Below are positions 35,786 to 46,019 of a DNA stretch of 64,000 bases, piece by piece. Source of the stretch: Bacteroidales bacterium. GTDB taxonomy: Bacteria > Bacteroidota > Bacteroidia > Bacteroidales > UBA12077. The translations under genes and the position numbers were made by a program. Where the stretch lies: NCBI GenBank assembly GCA_016342685.1, contig JAEINU010000003.1, positions 1 to 64,000 on the forward strand, in the 5' to 3' direction. Numbering within the stretch: position 1 is the first letter of the stretch; the number at the start of each line of letters is the position of its first letter. The notes beneath the pieces are model-generated. The model did no database searches. It had not been told where the DNA came from and saw nothing but the letters and a program-made list of their open reading frames with translations.

Positions 35786-35867
35786 TGCGGATGAAGGGAC
35801 TCGAACCCCCACGCCTCTCGGCACTAGATCCTAAGTCTAGCTCGGCTACCAATTACGACACATCCGC
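35786..35867 (-). tRNA. tRNA-Leu (anticodon UAG)
   Basis: An 82-base class II tRNA. Acceptor stem GCGGATG pairs with CATCCGC. The anticodon stem CTAGA/TCTAG holds loop CTTAGGA, giving anticodon UAG for CUA/CUN leucine codons. A long variable arm (GTGCCGAGAGGC region) and a T-arm with GGTTCGAGTCC are present. The 3' CCA is not encoded. Confidence 0.95.
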
Positions 35868-35956
35868 AAAAGTTGTGCAAAGATATATTATTTTTTTAAT
35901 TACGGAAAACATTCGTTAAAAAATAATAATAAATATTACAAATTAGATGAAAGAAA

Positions 35957-36718
35957 TTAATCATCTTTAATACCAATGGTGCGTAAATCAAAATTTTTCC
36001 CCAAATACACTCGCCTAACCTGCTCATCTTCTGCAAGTTCTCTTGCGTTACCTGATTTTAGGATTGATCCTTCGAAAAGTAAATAAGCTCTATCGGTTAT
36101 AGTAAGGGTTTCACGAACATTGTGGTCGGTAATAAGAATACCAATATTTTTCTTCTTTAGAGATCCTACAATCTCTTGAATATCTTCAACGGCAATTGGA
36201 TCAACACCGGCAAAAGGCTCATCCAATAATATAAATTTAGGTTTTATAGCTAGAGCTCTTGCAATTTCTGTTCTTCTTCTTTCTCCACCTGAAAGTTGAA
36301 TTCCTAAACTTTTTCTGATTTTTTGCAAGCCAAACTCATCAATTAAATTTTCTAATCTATCTCGTTGTTCTTCTTTCGAAAAATTCGACATTTCAAGAAC
36401 AGCTTTAATGTTATCTTCGATACTAAGTTTTCTAAAAACGGAAGCTTCTTGAGCTAAATACCCAATTCCCATTTGGGCACGTTTGTAAACAGGTTCCTTC
36501 GTAATGTCAACACCATCTAAATAGATATTTCCTGAGTTAGGAGTGATTAAACCTACAATCATATAAAAGCTTGTAGTTTTTCCTGCTCCATTTGGGCCAA
36601 GCAATCCAACAATTTCACCTTGGTTTACTTCTACAGAAACTCCCTTAACAACAGTTCTTGATCTATATTTTTTTACAAGAGTATCGGTATGTAACTTTAT
36701 TTTCTTTTCCTGATCCAT
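35957..36718 (-). CDS. lptB: LPS export ABC transporter ATP-binding protein
   Basis: A 253-residue ABC ATPase with Walker A GPNGAGKT, signature LSGGERRR, and Walker [12 protein letters not shown], followed by the LptB-specific HNVRETL switch segment. It powers the LptB2FGC complex that moves LPS to the outer membrane. A longer frame upstream would add [10 protein letters not shown]..., unlike the family, so I prefer 36718. Other lpt genes are not in the window. It lies across a divergent dyad-containing region from the frameshifted gene. Confidence 0.94.
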   Translation of the reverse strand: MDQEKKIKLHTDTLVKKYRSRTVVKGVSVEVNQGEIVGLLGPNGAGKTTSFYMIVGLITPNSGNIYLDGVDITKEPVYKRAQMGIGYLAQEASVFRKLSIEDNIKAVLEMSNFSKEEQRDRLENLIDEFGLQKIRKSLGIQLSGGERRRTEIARALAIKPKFILLDEPFAGVDPIAVEDIQEIVGSLKKKNIGILITDHNVRETLTITDRAYLLFEGSILKSGNARELAEDEQVRRVYLGKNFDLRTIGIKDD

Positions 36719-36780
36719 TACAAATATTTTAATAAAGAAGAGTGAAAATATGATATTTATCACATTTTCAAATAAGCTTA

Positions 36781-36811
36781 ATAGGTAGTTTTGATATACA
36801 AAATTACCTAT
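36781..36811. promoter_or_regulatory. 31-bp near-perfect dyad between divergent lptB and frameshifted gene
   Basis: Arms ATAGGTAGTTTTG and CAAAATTACCTAT around ATATA, with one G-T position. It lies midway between the two start codons. It may be an operator or a transcript hairpin. Confidence 0.5.
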
Positions 36812-36842
36812 ACATTAACTTTTACAAATCTATAATATTATT

Positions 36843-38089
36843 ATGTATAAACTGAATTTTTTATTAAAACTTACATTCGTAGGTTTGATTAGCCTACTAA
36901 CTGTAAATAATGTAATTGGTCAGATTGAATTTGAACAAGGGTATTTTATTGAAAATGATGGGATACAAACAGAATGCTTAATTAAGAATATGGCATGGGC
37001 TAGCAATCCCAAAGCGTTTAGTTATAAAATTGGAGTTGAAGGAGAGGTAAAAAAAATACTATTAAAGAGGTAAGTGAGTTTTGTATTTACAATCAAGTGA
37101 AGTATGTCCGTGCTGAAGTTGATATTGATCGTTCTAGTATGGATGTTAATCGACTTAGTAAACAGAGAACTCCAAAGTGGTCTAAGGAAGTATTAAATTT
37201 GCAAGTCGTAATTGAGGGAGATGCTTCTCTATATTTATTTAAGGATGGCAAAATGGTTAAGTTCTTCTACTCTTTAAATAATACGGATATTAAACAGCTT
37301 GTTTATAAAAAATATATAAAAGAAGATGAAATAACAACGGCAATAAATAAGCGTTATCAAAATCAGTTATGGACTGAATTAAGATTAGATGGTTCAGCTA
37401 TGAGTTCAGTGTCAAATATTTCTTATAAGGTAACTTCCCTTTCAAATTATTTTAGAAAATATAATGAGCAATTTGGGAATAATATTAAAGAGTATAAAAA
37501 TAGTATTAAAGGTGATGGTGCTAAGTTTAATATGAAACTTCAAACAGGTATTTATCAATCATCTCTATCAATGTCAAATTCATTGAGTGGTGCAACAATG
37601 GATTTTAGTTCTGATTTAAACTTGAAGTTAGGTGTTGAATTAGAAATGATATTACCTTTCAATAAAAATAAATGGTCAATGTATATAGATCCAACATATG
37701 TAAAATATATGTCAGAAACCTTTTTAAAAAATAACAATTTGGCTCCCGTAAAAGTTAAAGCTCAAATTAACTCTTTTAAGGTTAGTTTTGGTTTACGCTA
37801 TTATTTTTATCTAAATCAAAATTCAAGAATGCATATAAATGTTAACATACCTTATTACATTAGTTTTGATTCAAAAATTGAGCATCCGAGTGAAGATATG
37901 GATAAATTTACAACTAGTAGCTTAACATTTGTAGGTGTTGGAATAGGTTATTCATATAAAGATTTTGGAATAGAATTTAGACGTGATCCAAGCAGAAAAC
38001 TTACAGAATATGTATTTTGGGATGAAGATTTCATCGAATATTCCTTAACATTAAGTTATCAACTTCTTGGAAGTAAAAACAAAGAATAA
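36843..38089 (+). pseudogene. Outer-membrane-associated protein gene split by a frameshift in an A tract
   Basis: Two adjacent frames belong to one protein. The first (36843-37073) encodes a signal peptide (cleavage near VIGQ) and 50 further residues, then stops. The second frame resumes (in-frame from about 37055, ending 38089) as TIKEVSEFCIYNQVKYVRAE and continues 330 residues into a region of alternating strands. Adding one A to the run of eight A at 37049-37056 restores one frame of about 415 residues, and the joined sequence reads smoothly. The intact family is a common Bacteroidota secreted protein with an N-terminal conserved domain and a C-terminal barrel-like part; its role is unknown. 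This is a real mutation, a sequencing error or slippage. Confidence 0.8.
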
Positions 38090-38103
38090 TAAAGAATAGA
38101 AAG

Positions 38104-38142
38104 CTCTCATTAATATTTCAATATTAGCGAGAGTTTTTTTTT
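38104..38142. terminator. Terminator between frameshifted gene and DUF5686 gene
   Basis: Outer arms CTCTC/GAGAG and inner TAATATT/AATATTA around TC, followed by nine T on the plus strand. Confidence 0.85.
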
Positions 38143-38146
38143 CATT

Positions 38147-40612
38147 CTAGAATACAAACTGAACTAAAACACGTACTCCAAATTTTTCAATATCCTCATG
38201 GTCTAGATAAGATAATCGCCACATGGCATCTACTCTAAAAATTTTTAAGATATTTTCAATACCAACACTGGCTTCTAAATAGGGATCGTTTACTTGATAT
38301 AAACCTTCTGGAAAATCCATAATGCTTTCATGTCGATTGCTAAGTTCCCCAATTAATCCTTTGGCAGAAATCACTTCACGCCATTTTAGTTTTCTCATTA
38401 AGGGTATTTTGTTTAGAAACAAACCCTGAAAATGATGTTCTGCATATAAGCTAATGTATCTGTCGCTGGCAAACTCATAATAGTTCATCATGTTAAAAGC
38501 ATAGCGATCAAATCCGTATGTTTCGTTTCCTTCGTGAAGCTTTAATAATGGATAAGGAACGTCTCCAAAAACCTGTCCAACATCGAGAATATATTTAAAG
38601 TAACCTAGGGTTCCCATTGGAACTTTATGAGCAAGGCTTACATCTACTTTGTAATATTCATATTGGCTTCCGAAAATATTGTTTAATCCAGCTGTAAGAT
38701 TGATATTAAAAATAGGTTTGTTTGTTCCTAAACTTACTCTTTCGAATTCTCCCCGAATAAATTTTTCGTTTTTTGCAAATCGAATATTCAGAGACACTTC
38801 GGTTGTTGTAACATCTTCGAAAAAGACAGTGTCGTTTGTAGAAGTTTTCTGAAATGGAATGTATTCGGTTGGTTCAATGCTTTTGTAATTAAAAGTGAGT
38901 TTATTCGATAAACCTTGAAACCATTCTTTTTCTACATAAGTGCTAAAATCATTTACCATAGTTAATTTATAGTTCGGATTTCGCCTTAAAAGAGAGGTGA
39001 AGAAGTTATCTTCGGTTAATGCATTTGGACTTTGACCTAATTGCTGAATATCATTTTTATATTGCGCTCCAATAGCCAAGCGAGGATTTTTATTAAACAT
39101 ATATATAAATCCACCACCATATTTAAATCGTTCGTCTTTTTCTCCGTACGCTGCATGAGCATTAAACATTAATTTTGTGCTAAAATTATTGCTTGTTCTT
39201 CCTCCAAAACGGAAACGATTTCCTTCAATTTCATTAAAGCTAAACATTTTGTAATATGGTCCAATTTCAAATAGCCCCACTTCAAAATGATACATGGCAA
39301 ACATACCCACTATTTTTTCATAAGTTCTATAAATTGGTACATCTTGAATTTCTTCGACCATTTTATAAATATCTTTTTCTTTAGGAGTTAGTTTTTCTGG
39401 ACGTTTAGCATCCCAATATTCTTCATCGTTTATTATTGCATCTTCTTTAACAATAACATTATCGTTTATTTTAGAGACCTCTTCGGGAACGGGAGCATCC
39501 AACTCAATATTCATATAATTGGTTGATTTCCGACCAAAGAATCCTAAAGTTTTATCCGTTAGGTTAAAATCAAAAAAGAGCTGTTCGTTTTTTAGAAACC
39601 ACAAACTATCATTAACCAATTCATACTCATAGTTTGCAACAAAATCGTTTATGTAATTTATATTAACATCTTTAGCCATTCGCATTTGGATTTTTACGAT
39701 GGCAAAAGTAGAATCGTTAACCCAGAAATCTCCTCTAAAAGTACGTTCTTGTTTTCGTTTAGGAATAAATGAGATTTGATAACAATACTTGTCTCCAATA
39801 AAGGCACTATCTATTAAATAATACTTGTAATACATTAATCCAAAATCGGCTATGGGACTAACAAAGCCAGGTTCAAAAACAGATTCGTAGTTATTGTAAA
39901 TATTTATCTTTTGATACATTTTTCCAGTAAATTGGGAAATGCTGGTGTTTTCTACTCCAGAAATCTTTGTTGCATTAATAATCTCTCGTTCTAACTTAGG
40001 ATTTTTATTGAAATAATAATCGGAGAAAGATTCTGTGATAAATATGGGTAGGTAAGATTTTCCTGTTATTGCAGATGTATCGACGTAATCAAAAATAAAT
40101 TGGAAATCTCTAAGTAATCGTTGGTTTTTAAAATCTTCGTCGACATTATTAATATCGATCTCAACTTTATTATACAATTTATAATTGTATGATTCGAACT
40201 TATCAGGATTATGCTTTGCTTTATTTGCAATAATATTTCTAAGTATTGGATGAGCCGGATTTTCTGTTGGACGAACTACAATTTCTTCAAGAGCAAATAC
40301 ATCAGGTTCTAATTCAAAGTTTAATTCCTGAAAGTGATATTTCTGGACAAGACTAACTTTTTGCTTATAGCCTATAAACGAAACAATAATGGAATCGTAG
40401 TCTTTTCTGGTTTCAAGAAAATATTCGCCGTCTGTATTTGTAATTGTACCTATTGAGGAGTTCTTGAAAGTAACATTGGCAAAAGGTACAGGCTCTTGGG
40501 TGTTAAAATCAATAATTACTCCACGAACTTTTGTTAATTGTCCATAGATTGAATTATTTGTGCCAATAAAAATAATCAAAATTAATATCCAGAATTTGTA
40601 AGTTTTTCCCAT
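38147..40612 (-). CDS. DUF5686 outer-membrane protein with carboxypeptidase-regulatory-like domain
   Basis: An 821-residue protein. A signal peptide (cleavage near SIYGQ, residue 24) precedes a CarboxypepD_reg-like beta-sandwich (about 28-105; IIDFNTQEPVPFANV and NTDGEYFLE), then the DUF5686 region (about 115 to the end), whose second half is a run of aromatic strands ending VQFVF, a C-terminal Phe typical of barrels. Related proteins are surface or outer-membrane components of unknown role. It lies between lptB and tatC on the same strand as both; its terminator is at 38104-38142. Confidence 0.88.
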   Translation of the reverse strand: MGKTYKFWILILIIFIGTNNSIYGQLTKVRGVIIDFNTQEPVPFANVTFKNSSIGTITNTDGEYFLETRKDYDSIIVSFIGYKQKVSLVQKYHFQELNFELEPDVFALEEIVVRPTENPAHPILRNIIANKAKHNPDKFESYNYKLYNKVEIDINNVDEDFKNQRLLRDFQFIFDYVDTSAITGKSYLPIFITESFSDYYFNKNPKLEREIINATKISGVENTSISQFTGKMYQKINIYNNYESVFEPGFVSPIADFGLMYYKYYLIDSAFIGDKYCYQISFIPKRKQERTFRGDFWVNDSTFAIVKIQMRMAKDVNINYINDFVANYEYELVNDSLWFLKNEQLFFDFNLTDKTLGFFGRKSTNYMNIELDAPVPEEVSKINDNVIVKEDAIINDEEYWDAKRPEKLTPKEKDIYKMVEEIQDVPIYRTYEKIVGMFAMYHFEVGLFEIGPYYKMFSFNEIEGNRFRFGGRTSNNFSTKLMFNAHAAYGEKDERFKYGGGFIYMFNKNPRLAIGAQYKNDIQQLGQSPNALTEDNFFTSLLRRNPNYKLTMVNDFSTYVEKEWFQGLSNKLTFNYKSIEPTEYIPFQKTSTNDTVFFEDVTTTEVSLNIRFAKNEKFIRGEFERVSLGTNKPIFNINLTAGLNNIFGSQYEYYKVDVSLAHKVPMGTLGYFKYILDVGQVFGDVPYPLLKLHEGNETYGFDRYAFNMMNYYEFASDRYISLYAEHHFQGLFLNKIPLMRKLKWREVISAKGLIGELSNRHESIMDFPEGLYQVNDPYLEASVGIENILKIFRVDAMWRLSYLDHEDIEKFGVRVLVQFVF

Positions 40613-40775
40613 CTGCTTTGTTGTATGTATTTGTATTATATCTCTAAAATAATACGGCTTGAAGATTTTAATATTATTTATACAGTTAATTATTTTACAA
40701 AATCTTTTCTAAAGCATGGTGTGGTGGTAAGGTAAGAAAGCCTCAATTACGGGAATTGCAACTTTCAATTTTCAA

Positions 40776-40809
40776 AGCTATTGCAAAAAATATTGTTTTG
40801 CAAATAGCT
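40776..40809 (-). terminator. Stem-loop after tatC
   Basis: AGCTATTGCAAAA pairs with TTTTGCAAATAGCT with a single bulge. It lies about 17 bases beyond the tatC stop on the minus strand and is followed by a short U run. Confidence 0.6.
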
Positions 40810-40825
40810 CTAACCGCATATCAGA

Positions 40826-41626
40826 TTAATCTCTGTCTAAACTATTTTGAACTTTACGTGATATTATTATTCCAACTTCATAAAGAATTAATAATGGGAA
40901 AGTAACTAAAATCAAACTAAAGATATCAGGAGGTGTTATTGTTGCTGCTAAAATAAGTATCACAATAATTGCATGACGTCTGTATTTTTTTAAGAAATCA
41001 GGCGTTACAAGCCCAGTTTTACTCAGAAAAAATATTAGTACAGGTAGTTCGAAGGTTATTCCTGAAGCTAACGTTACGGATGTAATAGTTCCTATATATG
41101 ATTTTAGATTGATTTGATTAAGCACCTCTTCACTAATGCTATAGGATCCAAGAAAGTGAACAGATAAAGGTGCAATTACAAAATAACCAAACAATACTCC
41201 TAACAAAAACAGAAAAGAACTTATGGTTACTGCTCCACGAGAGTGTTTAACTTCTTTTTCGTAAAGAGCAGGTTTTATAAAACGCCAAAACTCCCAGAAT
41301 AAATAAGGGAACCCAAGTATGATTCCTGCAAATATCGATGTTGTAATGTGCATTGTAAACTGACCTGCCATCTTAATACTAATAATCTGGAAAGGTTTTG
41401 TATTAATGCAAAGCTTTGGAATATCAACTAAAGAACCTAATTGGCATAATAGTTTGTTTGTGTAAAAATCAGGGTTTTTCGGAGCAAGAATTATTTTATC
41501 AAAAACAATGTCGTTAAATATAAAAGCAGCTATTGCAATAATAAATATGACAGAAAATGCACGAATTAAATGCCACCTCAATTCTTCAAGGTGATCAATA
41601 AAACTCATGTTATTTTCTTTGCTCAT
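40826..41626 (-). CDS. tatC: Twin-arginine translocase subunit TatC
   Basis: A 266-residue inner-membrane protein with six helices, the receptor for twin-arginine signal peptides. The N-terminal SFIDHLEELRWHLIRA, with its conserved Glu, and the FELPVLIFFLSKTGLV segment are typical. There is a 40-residue periplasmic insertion after helix 1, common in Bacteroidota. It follows kdsD by three bases, so the two are one transcript. TatA is not in the window. Confidence 0.94.
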   Translation of the reverse strand: MSKENNMSFIDHLEELRWHLIRAFSVIFIIAIAAFIFNDIVFDKIILAPKNPDFYTNKLLCQLGSLVDIPKLCINTKPFQIISIKMAGQFTMHITTSIFAGIILGFPYLFWEFWRFIKPALYEKEVKHSRGAVTISSFLFLLGVLFGYFVIAPLSVHFLGSYSISEEVLNQINLKSYIGTITSVTLASGITFELPVLIFFLSKTGLVTPDFLKKYRRHAIIVILILAATITPPDIFSLILVTFPLLILYEVGIIISRKVQNSLDRD

Positions 41627-41629
41627 AAA

Positions 41630-42586
41630 TTAAACAATTCCTTCTTTTAAAATATCGTGTAAATGAACAATTCCTAAATATTTTTTATTGTCAGCAACAA
41701 TTAGTTGGGTAATACTGTTTTTTTCCATCATTTGAAAAGCATTTACAGCAAGCTCCTGTTTTGAAACTGTTTTAGGATTTTCAGACATGATATCTTTAGC
41801 AATAAGATTTTCAAAACTATCATGATTTTGAAGCATTCTCCTTATATCTCCATCAGTAATCATACCGATTAGATTGCCATCATCATCTATTACGGCAGCT
41901 GCCCCAAGTCGTTTAGAGCTAATTTCAAGAATTACGTGCTTAACACTATCGTTTATTTTTACTTTTGGTTTTTCGTTGTTTTTATATAAATCGCTTACGC
42001 GCATATATAATTTCTTGCCTAAAGCTCCACCTGGATGATATTTTGCAAAATCTTCGCTTGAGAATCCTCTATATTCTAATAAACATACCGCTAAAGCATC
42101 TCCTACAACCAATTGAGCAGTTGTGCTATTTGTTGGAGCTAAATTATTTGGACAAGCTTCTTTATCTACTGTCGATTTTAATACATAATCGGCTTGATTT
42201 CCCAATAATGAATCAACTGAAGAAACCATTCCGATTAGAGTGTTGCCTCGACTTTTTATCAAAGGAACAAGTACTTTAATCTCAGGAGTATTTCCACTTT
42301 TCGATATGCAAATAATTACATCGTCACGTTGAATAATTCCTAAATCGCCATGAATAGCATCTGCAGCATGCATAAAAATTGAAGGAGTTCCGGTTGAATT
42401 TAAAGTAGCCACAATTTTTTGTGCAATAATGGCACTTTTACCAATACCTGTTATAATTAATCTCCCCTTACTTTCATATATAATTTTAACAATTTTGTCA
42501 AAATCTTCGTCGATATATGTTGCCAATTTCTTTATGGATTCTGATTCCTGTAGAATTGTTTCTTTAGCTAATTTAATAATATCCAT
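41630..42586 (-). CDS. kdsD: D-arabinose 5-phosphate isomerase (KdsD/KpsF family)
   Basis: A 318-residue protein: an SIS domain (about 30-190; TGIGKSAIIAQKI and SKSGNTPEI) followed by two CBS domains (about 205-318). It converts ribulose 5-phosphate to arabinose 5-phosphate, the precursor of Kdo in lipid A-linked core LPS. Length and layout match E. coli KdsD. It sits three bases before tatC and is divergent from recQ. Confidence 0.93.
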   Translation of the reverse strand: MDIIKLAKETILQESESIKKLATYIDEDFDKIVKIIYESKGRLIITGIGKSAIIAQKIVATLNSTGTPSIFMHAADAIHGDLGIIQRDDVIICISKSGNTPEIKVLVPLIKSRGNTLIGMVSSVDSLLGNQADYVLKSTVDKEACPNNLAPTNSTTAQLVVGDALAVCLLEYRGFSSEDFAKYHPGGALGKKLYMRVSDLYKNNEKPKVKINDSVKHVILEISSKRLGAAAVIDDDGNLIGMITDGDIRRMLQNHDSFENLIAKDIMSENPKTVSKQELAVNAFQMMEKNSITQLIVADNKKYLGIVHLHDILKEGIV

Positions 42587-42683
42587 GTATTTATTTTTCC
42601 TAAAACCAAAATTTAATCAAATAGATTAAAAATGACGGTTTAATTATTTTATGCTTTTAAAAATTATTGTAAATTTATGTACA

Positions 42684-42719
42684 AATGTATCTATTTTAAA
42701 AAGATTAAATAGATACATT
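42684..42719. promoter_or_regulatory. 36-bp perfect dyad between divergent kdsD and recQ
   Basis: Thirteen-base perfect arms AATGTATCTATTT and AAATAGATACATT around a 10-base centre. Located about 100 bases from each start codon. It has the form of a regulatory dyad or transcript hairpin; no protein partner is evident. Confidence 0.5.
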
Positions 42720-42827
42720 GCTGGAAAACATGTTAAATAAATAGATAAAAAGCTTGTAGATAACTAAAAAGTTTGTTTTTTTTATACATTGACCAGAAAA
42801 CATTTTTTTACATATACATAGACTGAT

Positions 42828-45023
42828 ATGAGTGTAGGAGCAGATATTTCATTAAAAGAGTACTTAAAAAAGTATTTTGGATTTGATAAATTTAAGGGAA
42901 ATCAGGAAGTCGTTATTAGGAATGTTCTTGATGGAAATGATTCTTTTGTATTAATGCCAACAGGTGGTGGTAAATCACTGTGTTATCAATTACCGTCATT
43001 AATTATGGGAGGTACGGCAATTGTAATATCTCCTTTAATTGCATTAATGAAAAATCAGGTTGATTCGATGCGAGGTTTTAGTACCGTTGATGGTATTGCT
43101 CATTTTCTGAATTCGTCGTTAACAAAAACACAGATGCAAAAAGTGAAACAAGATGTTCTTGATGGTAGAACAAAACTGTTATATGTTGCACCTGAATCAT
43201 TAACAAAAGAAGAGAATATTCAATTTTTAAAACAAGCTAAAATCTCTTTTTATGCTGTCGACGAAGCACATTGTATTTCGGAATGGGGGCATGATTTTAG
43301 GCCAGAATATAGAAGGATACGACCAATAATAAATCAGATAGGAGTAGCTCCATTAATTGCGTTAACTGCAACTGCTACGCCAAAAGTACAGAGTGATATT
43401 CAGAAAAATTTGGATATGCTTGATGCAAAAGCTTTTAAATCGTCGTTTAATAGAGAAAATTTATATTACGAAATACGGCCTAAGGTTAATGCTGCAAAAG
43501 AAATAATTAAATTTATTAAGGGTAATTCTGGAAAATCAGGAATTATTTATTGTTTAAGCCGTAAAAAAGTTGAAGAGTTAGCAGAAATTCTGCAGGTTAA
43601 TGGAATTAAAGCATTAGCGTACCATGCAGGTATGGATGCAACTACTCGGAGTCAAAATCAGGATAAATTTTTAATGGAAGACGTTGATGTAATTGTTGCT
43701 ACAATTGCATTTGGAATGGGAATCGATAAACCAGATGTCCGTTTTGTAATTCATTATGATATTCCAAAAAGTTTGGAAGGATATTATCAGGAAACGGGTC
43801 GTGCGGGTCGTGATGGTGGAGAAGGAAAATGTTTAGCATTTTATAGTTATAAAGATATTCAGAAGCTTGAGAAGTTTATGCAAGGTAAACCTTTAGCAGA
43901 GCAGGAGATTGGAAAGCAATTATTGTTGGAAACGGTATCGTATGCCGAAAGTGCCATTTGTAGAAGAAAATCATTATTAAATTACTTTGGAGAGAAATAT
44001 AAAGTTGATAATTGCGAAAACTGCGATAATTGCAACCATCCGAAGGAACAGCATGAAGGTAAAGACGATGTTGCATTAAGTCTAAAAACGATTCTAGCAG
44101 TAAAAGAAAAATTTAAAGCTGAACATGTTGCTAAAATATTAGCAGGTGAAAAGAATACAGCTATTAAATCGTATAAACACCATGAACTTGATGAGTTTGG
44201 AAAAGGCTCAGCTCAGGATGAGAAATATTGGAATGCAGTAATGAGACAAGCACTTATTGCAGGTTATATTAACAAAGATATTGAGAGTTATGGTTTGTTG
44301 AGTGTTTCGGATGCTGGAAAAGAATATATAAAGAATCCAACATCCTTTTTATTAACCAAAGATCATAGTTATGAAACGGTTGATGATGAGATGGATGCTA
44401 AATCTGGAGGAGGAAAAACCGGAGCTTTAGATGATGAATTGTTTACTATTTTAAAAGATTTACGTAAGAAGGTTGCTAAGGAATTAAACTTACCGCCTTT
44501 TGTGATATTCCAAGATCCTTCTATAGAAGATATGTCAATTCAGTATCCAATTACACTGGAAGAAATGCAGAATATAGCAGGAGTAGGTACTGGTAAAGCA
44601 CAAAAATATGGTAAAAAGTTTATAGATCTTATTGCTAAATATGTAGAAGAGAAAGAGATTATTCGCCCCATGGATATGGTTGTAAAATCTGTGGTGAATA
44701 AATCGGGAATGAAAGTATATATTATTCAAAGTATTGATCGAAAAATGCCATTGCCAGATATCGCTGATGCAAAGGGATTAGAGATGTCTCAAATGCTTGA
44801 TGAGATCGAATCAATTGTGCATGCAGGAACAAAATTAAATATCGATTACTACCTTAATGAAACCATTGATGAAGATAAACAGGAGGATATTTATGAATAT
44901 TTCCGTGAAGAAGCCGAAACAGAATCTATTGAAGCAGCATTGGAAGAATTAGGAGAAGAAGATTACTCTGAAGAAGAAATTCGATTAATGAGAATAAAAT
45001 TTTTCTCCGAATTGGGTAACTAA
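42828..45023 (+). CDS. recQ: ATP-dependent DNA helicase RecQ
   Basis: A 731-residue helicase. The superfamily-2 motor has Walker A TGGGKS and DEAH in motif II. RecQ-C zinc-binding Cys lie in AICRRKSLL and NCENCDNC. The winged helix follows, then an HRDC domain around residues 525-605. A 120-residue acidic C-terminal extension, usual in Bacteroidota RecQ, ends the protein. It unwinds DNA with 3'-5' polarity in recombinational repair. A strong terminator follows, so it is probably monocistronic. Confidence 0.96.
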   Translation: MSVGADISLKEYLKKYFGFDKFKGNQEVVIRNVLDGNDSFVLMPTGGGKSLCYQLPSLIMGGTAIVISPLIALMKNQVDSMRGFSTVDGIAHFLNSSLTKTQMQKVKQDVLDGRTKLLYVAPESLTKEENIQFLKQAKISFYAVDEAHCISEWGHDFRPEYRRIRPIINQIGVAPLIALTATATPKVQSDIQKNLDMLDAKAFKSSFNRENLYYEIRPKVNAAKEIIKFIKGNSGKSGIIYCLSRKKVEELAEILQVNGIKALAYHAGMDATTRSQNQDKFLMEDVDVIVATIAFGMGIDKPDVRFVIHYDIPKSLEGYYQETGRAGRDGGEGKCLAFYSYKDIQKLEKFMQGKPLAEQEIGKQLLLETVSYAESAICRRKSLLNYFGEKYKVDNCENCDNCNHPKEQHEGKDDVALSLKTILAVKEKFKAEHVAKILAGEKNTAIKSYKHHELDEFGKGSAQDEKYWNAVMRQALIAGYINKDIESYGLLSVSDAGKEYIKNPTSFLLTKDHSYETVDDEMDAKSGGGKTGALDDELFTILKDLRKKVAKELNLPPFVIFQDPSIEDMSIQYPITLEEMQNIAGVGTGKAQKYGKKFIDLIAKYVEEKEIIRPMDMVVKSVVNKSGMKVYIIQSIDRKMPLPDIADAKGLEMSQMLDEIESIVHAGTKLNIDYYLNETIDEDKQEDIYEYFREEAETESIEAALEELGEEDYSEEEIRLMRIKFFSELGN

Positions 45024-45056
45024 TTTAAAACTCATTCGTCTTTACAATATAATACT

Positions 45057-45085
45057 AAGGGAATATGTGTATTCCCTTATTTTTT
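45057..45085 (+). terminator. Terminator of recQ
   Basis: Arms AAGGGAAT and ATTCCCTT with loop ATGTGT, followed by ATTTTTT. It ends 20 bases before the next gene. Confidence 0.88.
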
Positions 45086-45105
45086 AACCATTAAAAATTG
45101 AATCT

Positions 45106-45993
45106 GTGGAAAAAGTATTGCAAATAAATAATTTGAGCAAGAATTACGGTAATCTGCAAGCAGTAAATAATGTTTCTTTTAATGTTAATAAAGGAGATGT
45201 ATACGGAATACTTGGTCCAAATGGGAGTGGAAAAACGACAACTCTTGCAGTTGTATTAGGAATAATAAACGCAAATAGTGGCGATTATCAGTGGTTTGAT
45301 GAGCCTTTTAGCAAACTTGCGAGACGTCGAATAGGGTCGTTAATTGAGACACCTAATTTCTACCCATACCTTACATTATGGGAGAATCTACAGATCGTTG
45401 CTAAAATTAAAGATGCACCGGAAAAAGATATTAATTATGCATTGGGCGTTGCTGATTTGCTGAAAAGAAAACACACCAACTTTGGTCATCTTTCTCTTGG
45501 TATGAAACAACGTATGTCGATGGCAGCAGTTTTAATTGGAGACCCAGAAGTTCTTGTTTTAGATGAACCAACCAATGGCTTAGATCCTGAAGGCTTTGCC
45601 GAGGTGCGAAACATTATTCAATCACAGGCCAAAAAGGGCAAAACGATTATTCTTGCGAGTCATGTTCTCGACGAAGTAGAAAAGGTTTGTTCGCATGTCG
45701 CAATTCTTAAATCGGGAGAGTTGGTTGCCAATGGAAGAGTAGGAGAGTTATTGTCGTCGGAAGAAACAGTAATTATACATTCTGAGAAAATGGACGTTTT
45801 AAAGTCTATTCTAAACGATTCTGTCTTAACTAAGGAAGTGTATTTAGAAGGGGAGGACTTAGCCGTGATTCTAAATGAAGGTTTAGGGGCAGGAGATTTA
45901 AATGCATTTTGTTTCGAAAAAGGATTTTCCCTATCAAAAATATTGGTTAAAAAACAAAGCTTAGAAGATCAATTCCTACAATTAGTTAAATAA
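45106..45993 (+). CDS. ABC exporter ATP-binding protein (GTG start)
   Basis: A 295-residue ATPase with Walker A GPNGSGKT, Q-loop region IETPNFYPYLT, signature LSLGMKQRM and Walker B VLVLDEPTNGLDP. It belongs to the drug/antibiotic-exporter (BcrA/CcmA-like) group. The GTG at 45106 starts at EKVLQINNLSKNYG; no in-frame ATG lies nearby. The permease gene begins 26 bases downstream, making a two-gene exporter whose substrate is unknown. Confidence 0.92.
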   Translation: MEKVLQINNLSKNYGNLQAVNNVSFNVNKGDVYGILGPNGSGKTTTLAVVLGIINANSGDYQWFDEPFSKLARRRIGSLIETPNFYPYLTLWENLQIVAKIKDAPEKDINYALGVADLLKRKHTNFGHLSLGMKQRMSMAAVLIGDPEVLVLDEPTNGLDPEGFAEVRNIIQSQAKKGKTIILASHVLDEVEKVCSHVAILKSGELVANGRVGELLSSEETVIIHSEKMDVLKSILNDSVLTKEVYLEGEDLAVILNEGLGAGDLNAFCFEKGFSLSKILVKKQSLEDQFLQLVK

Positions 45994-46019
45994 GATTATT
46001 ATTAAATAATTTATCAGAA

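Noticed and set aside
37097-38089. A separate gene starting at a GTG at 37097
   Set aside because: The frame continues upstream without interruption to about 37055 and joins the signal-peptide frame after a one-base shift; the GTG encodes an internal Val.
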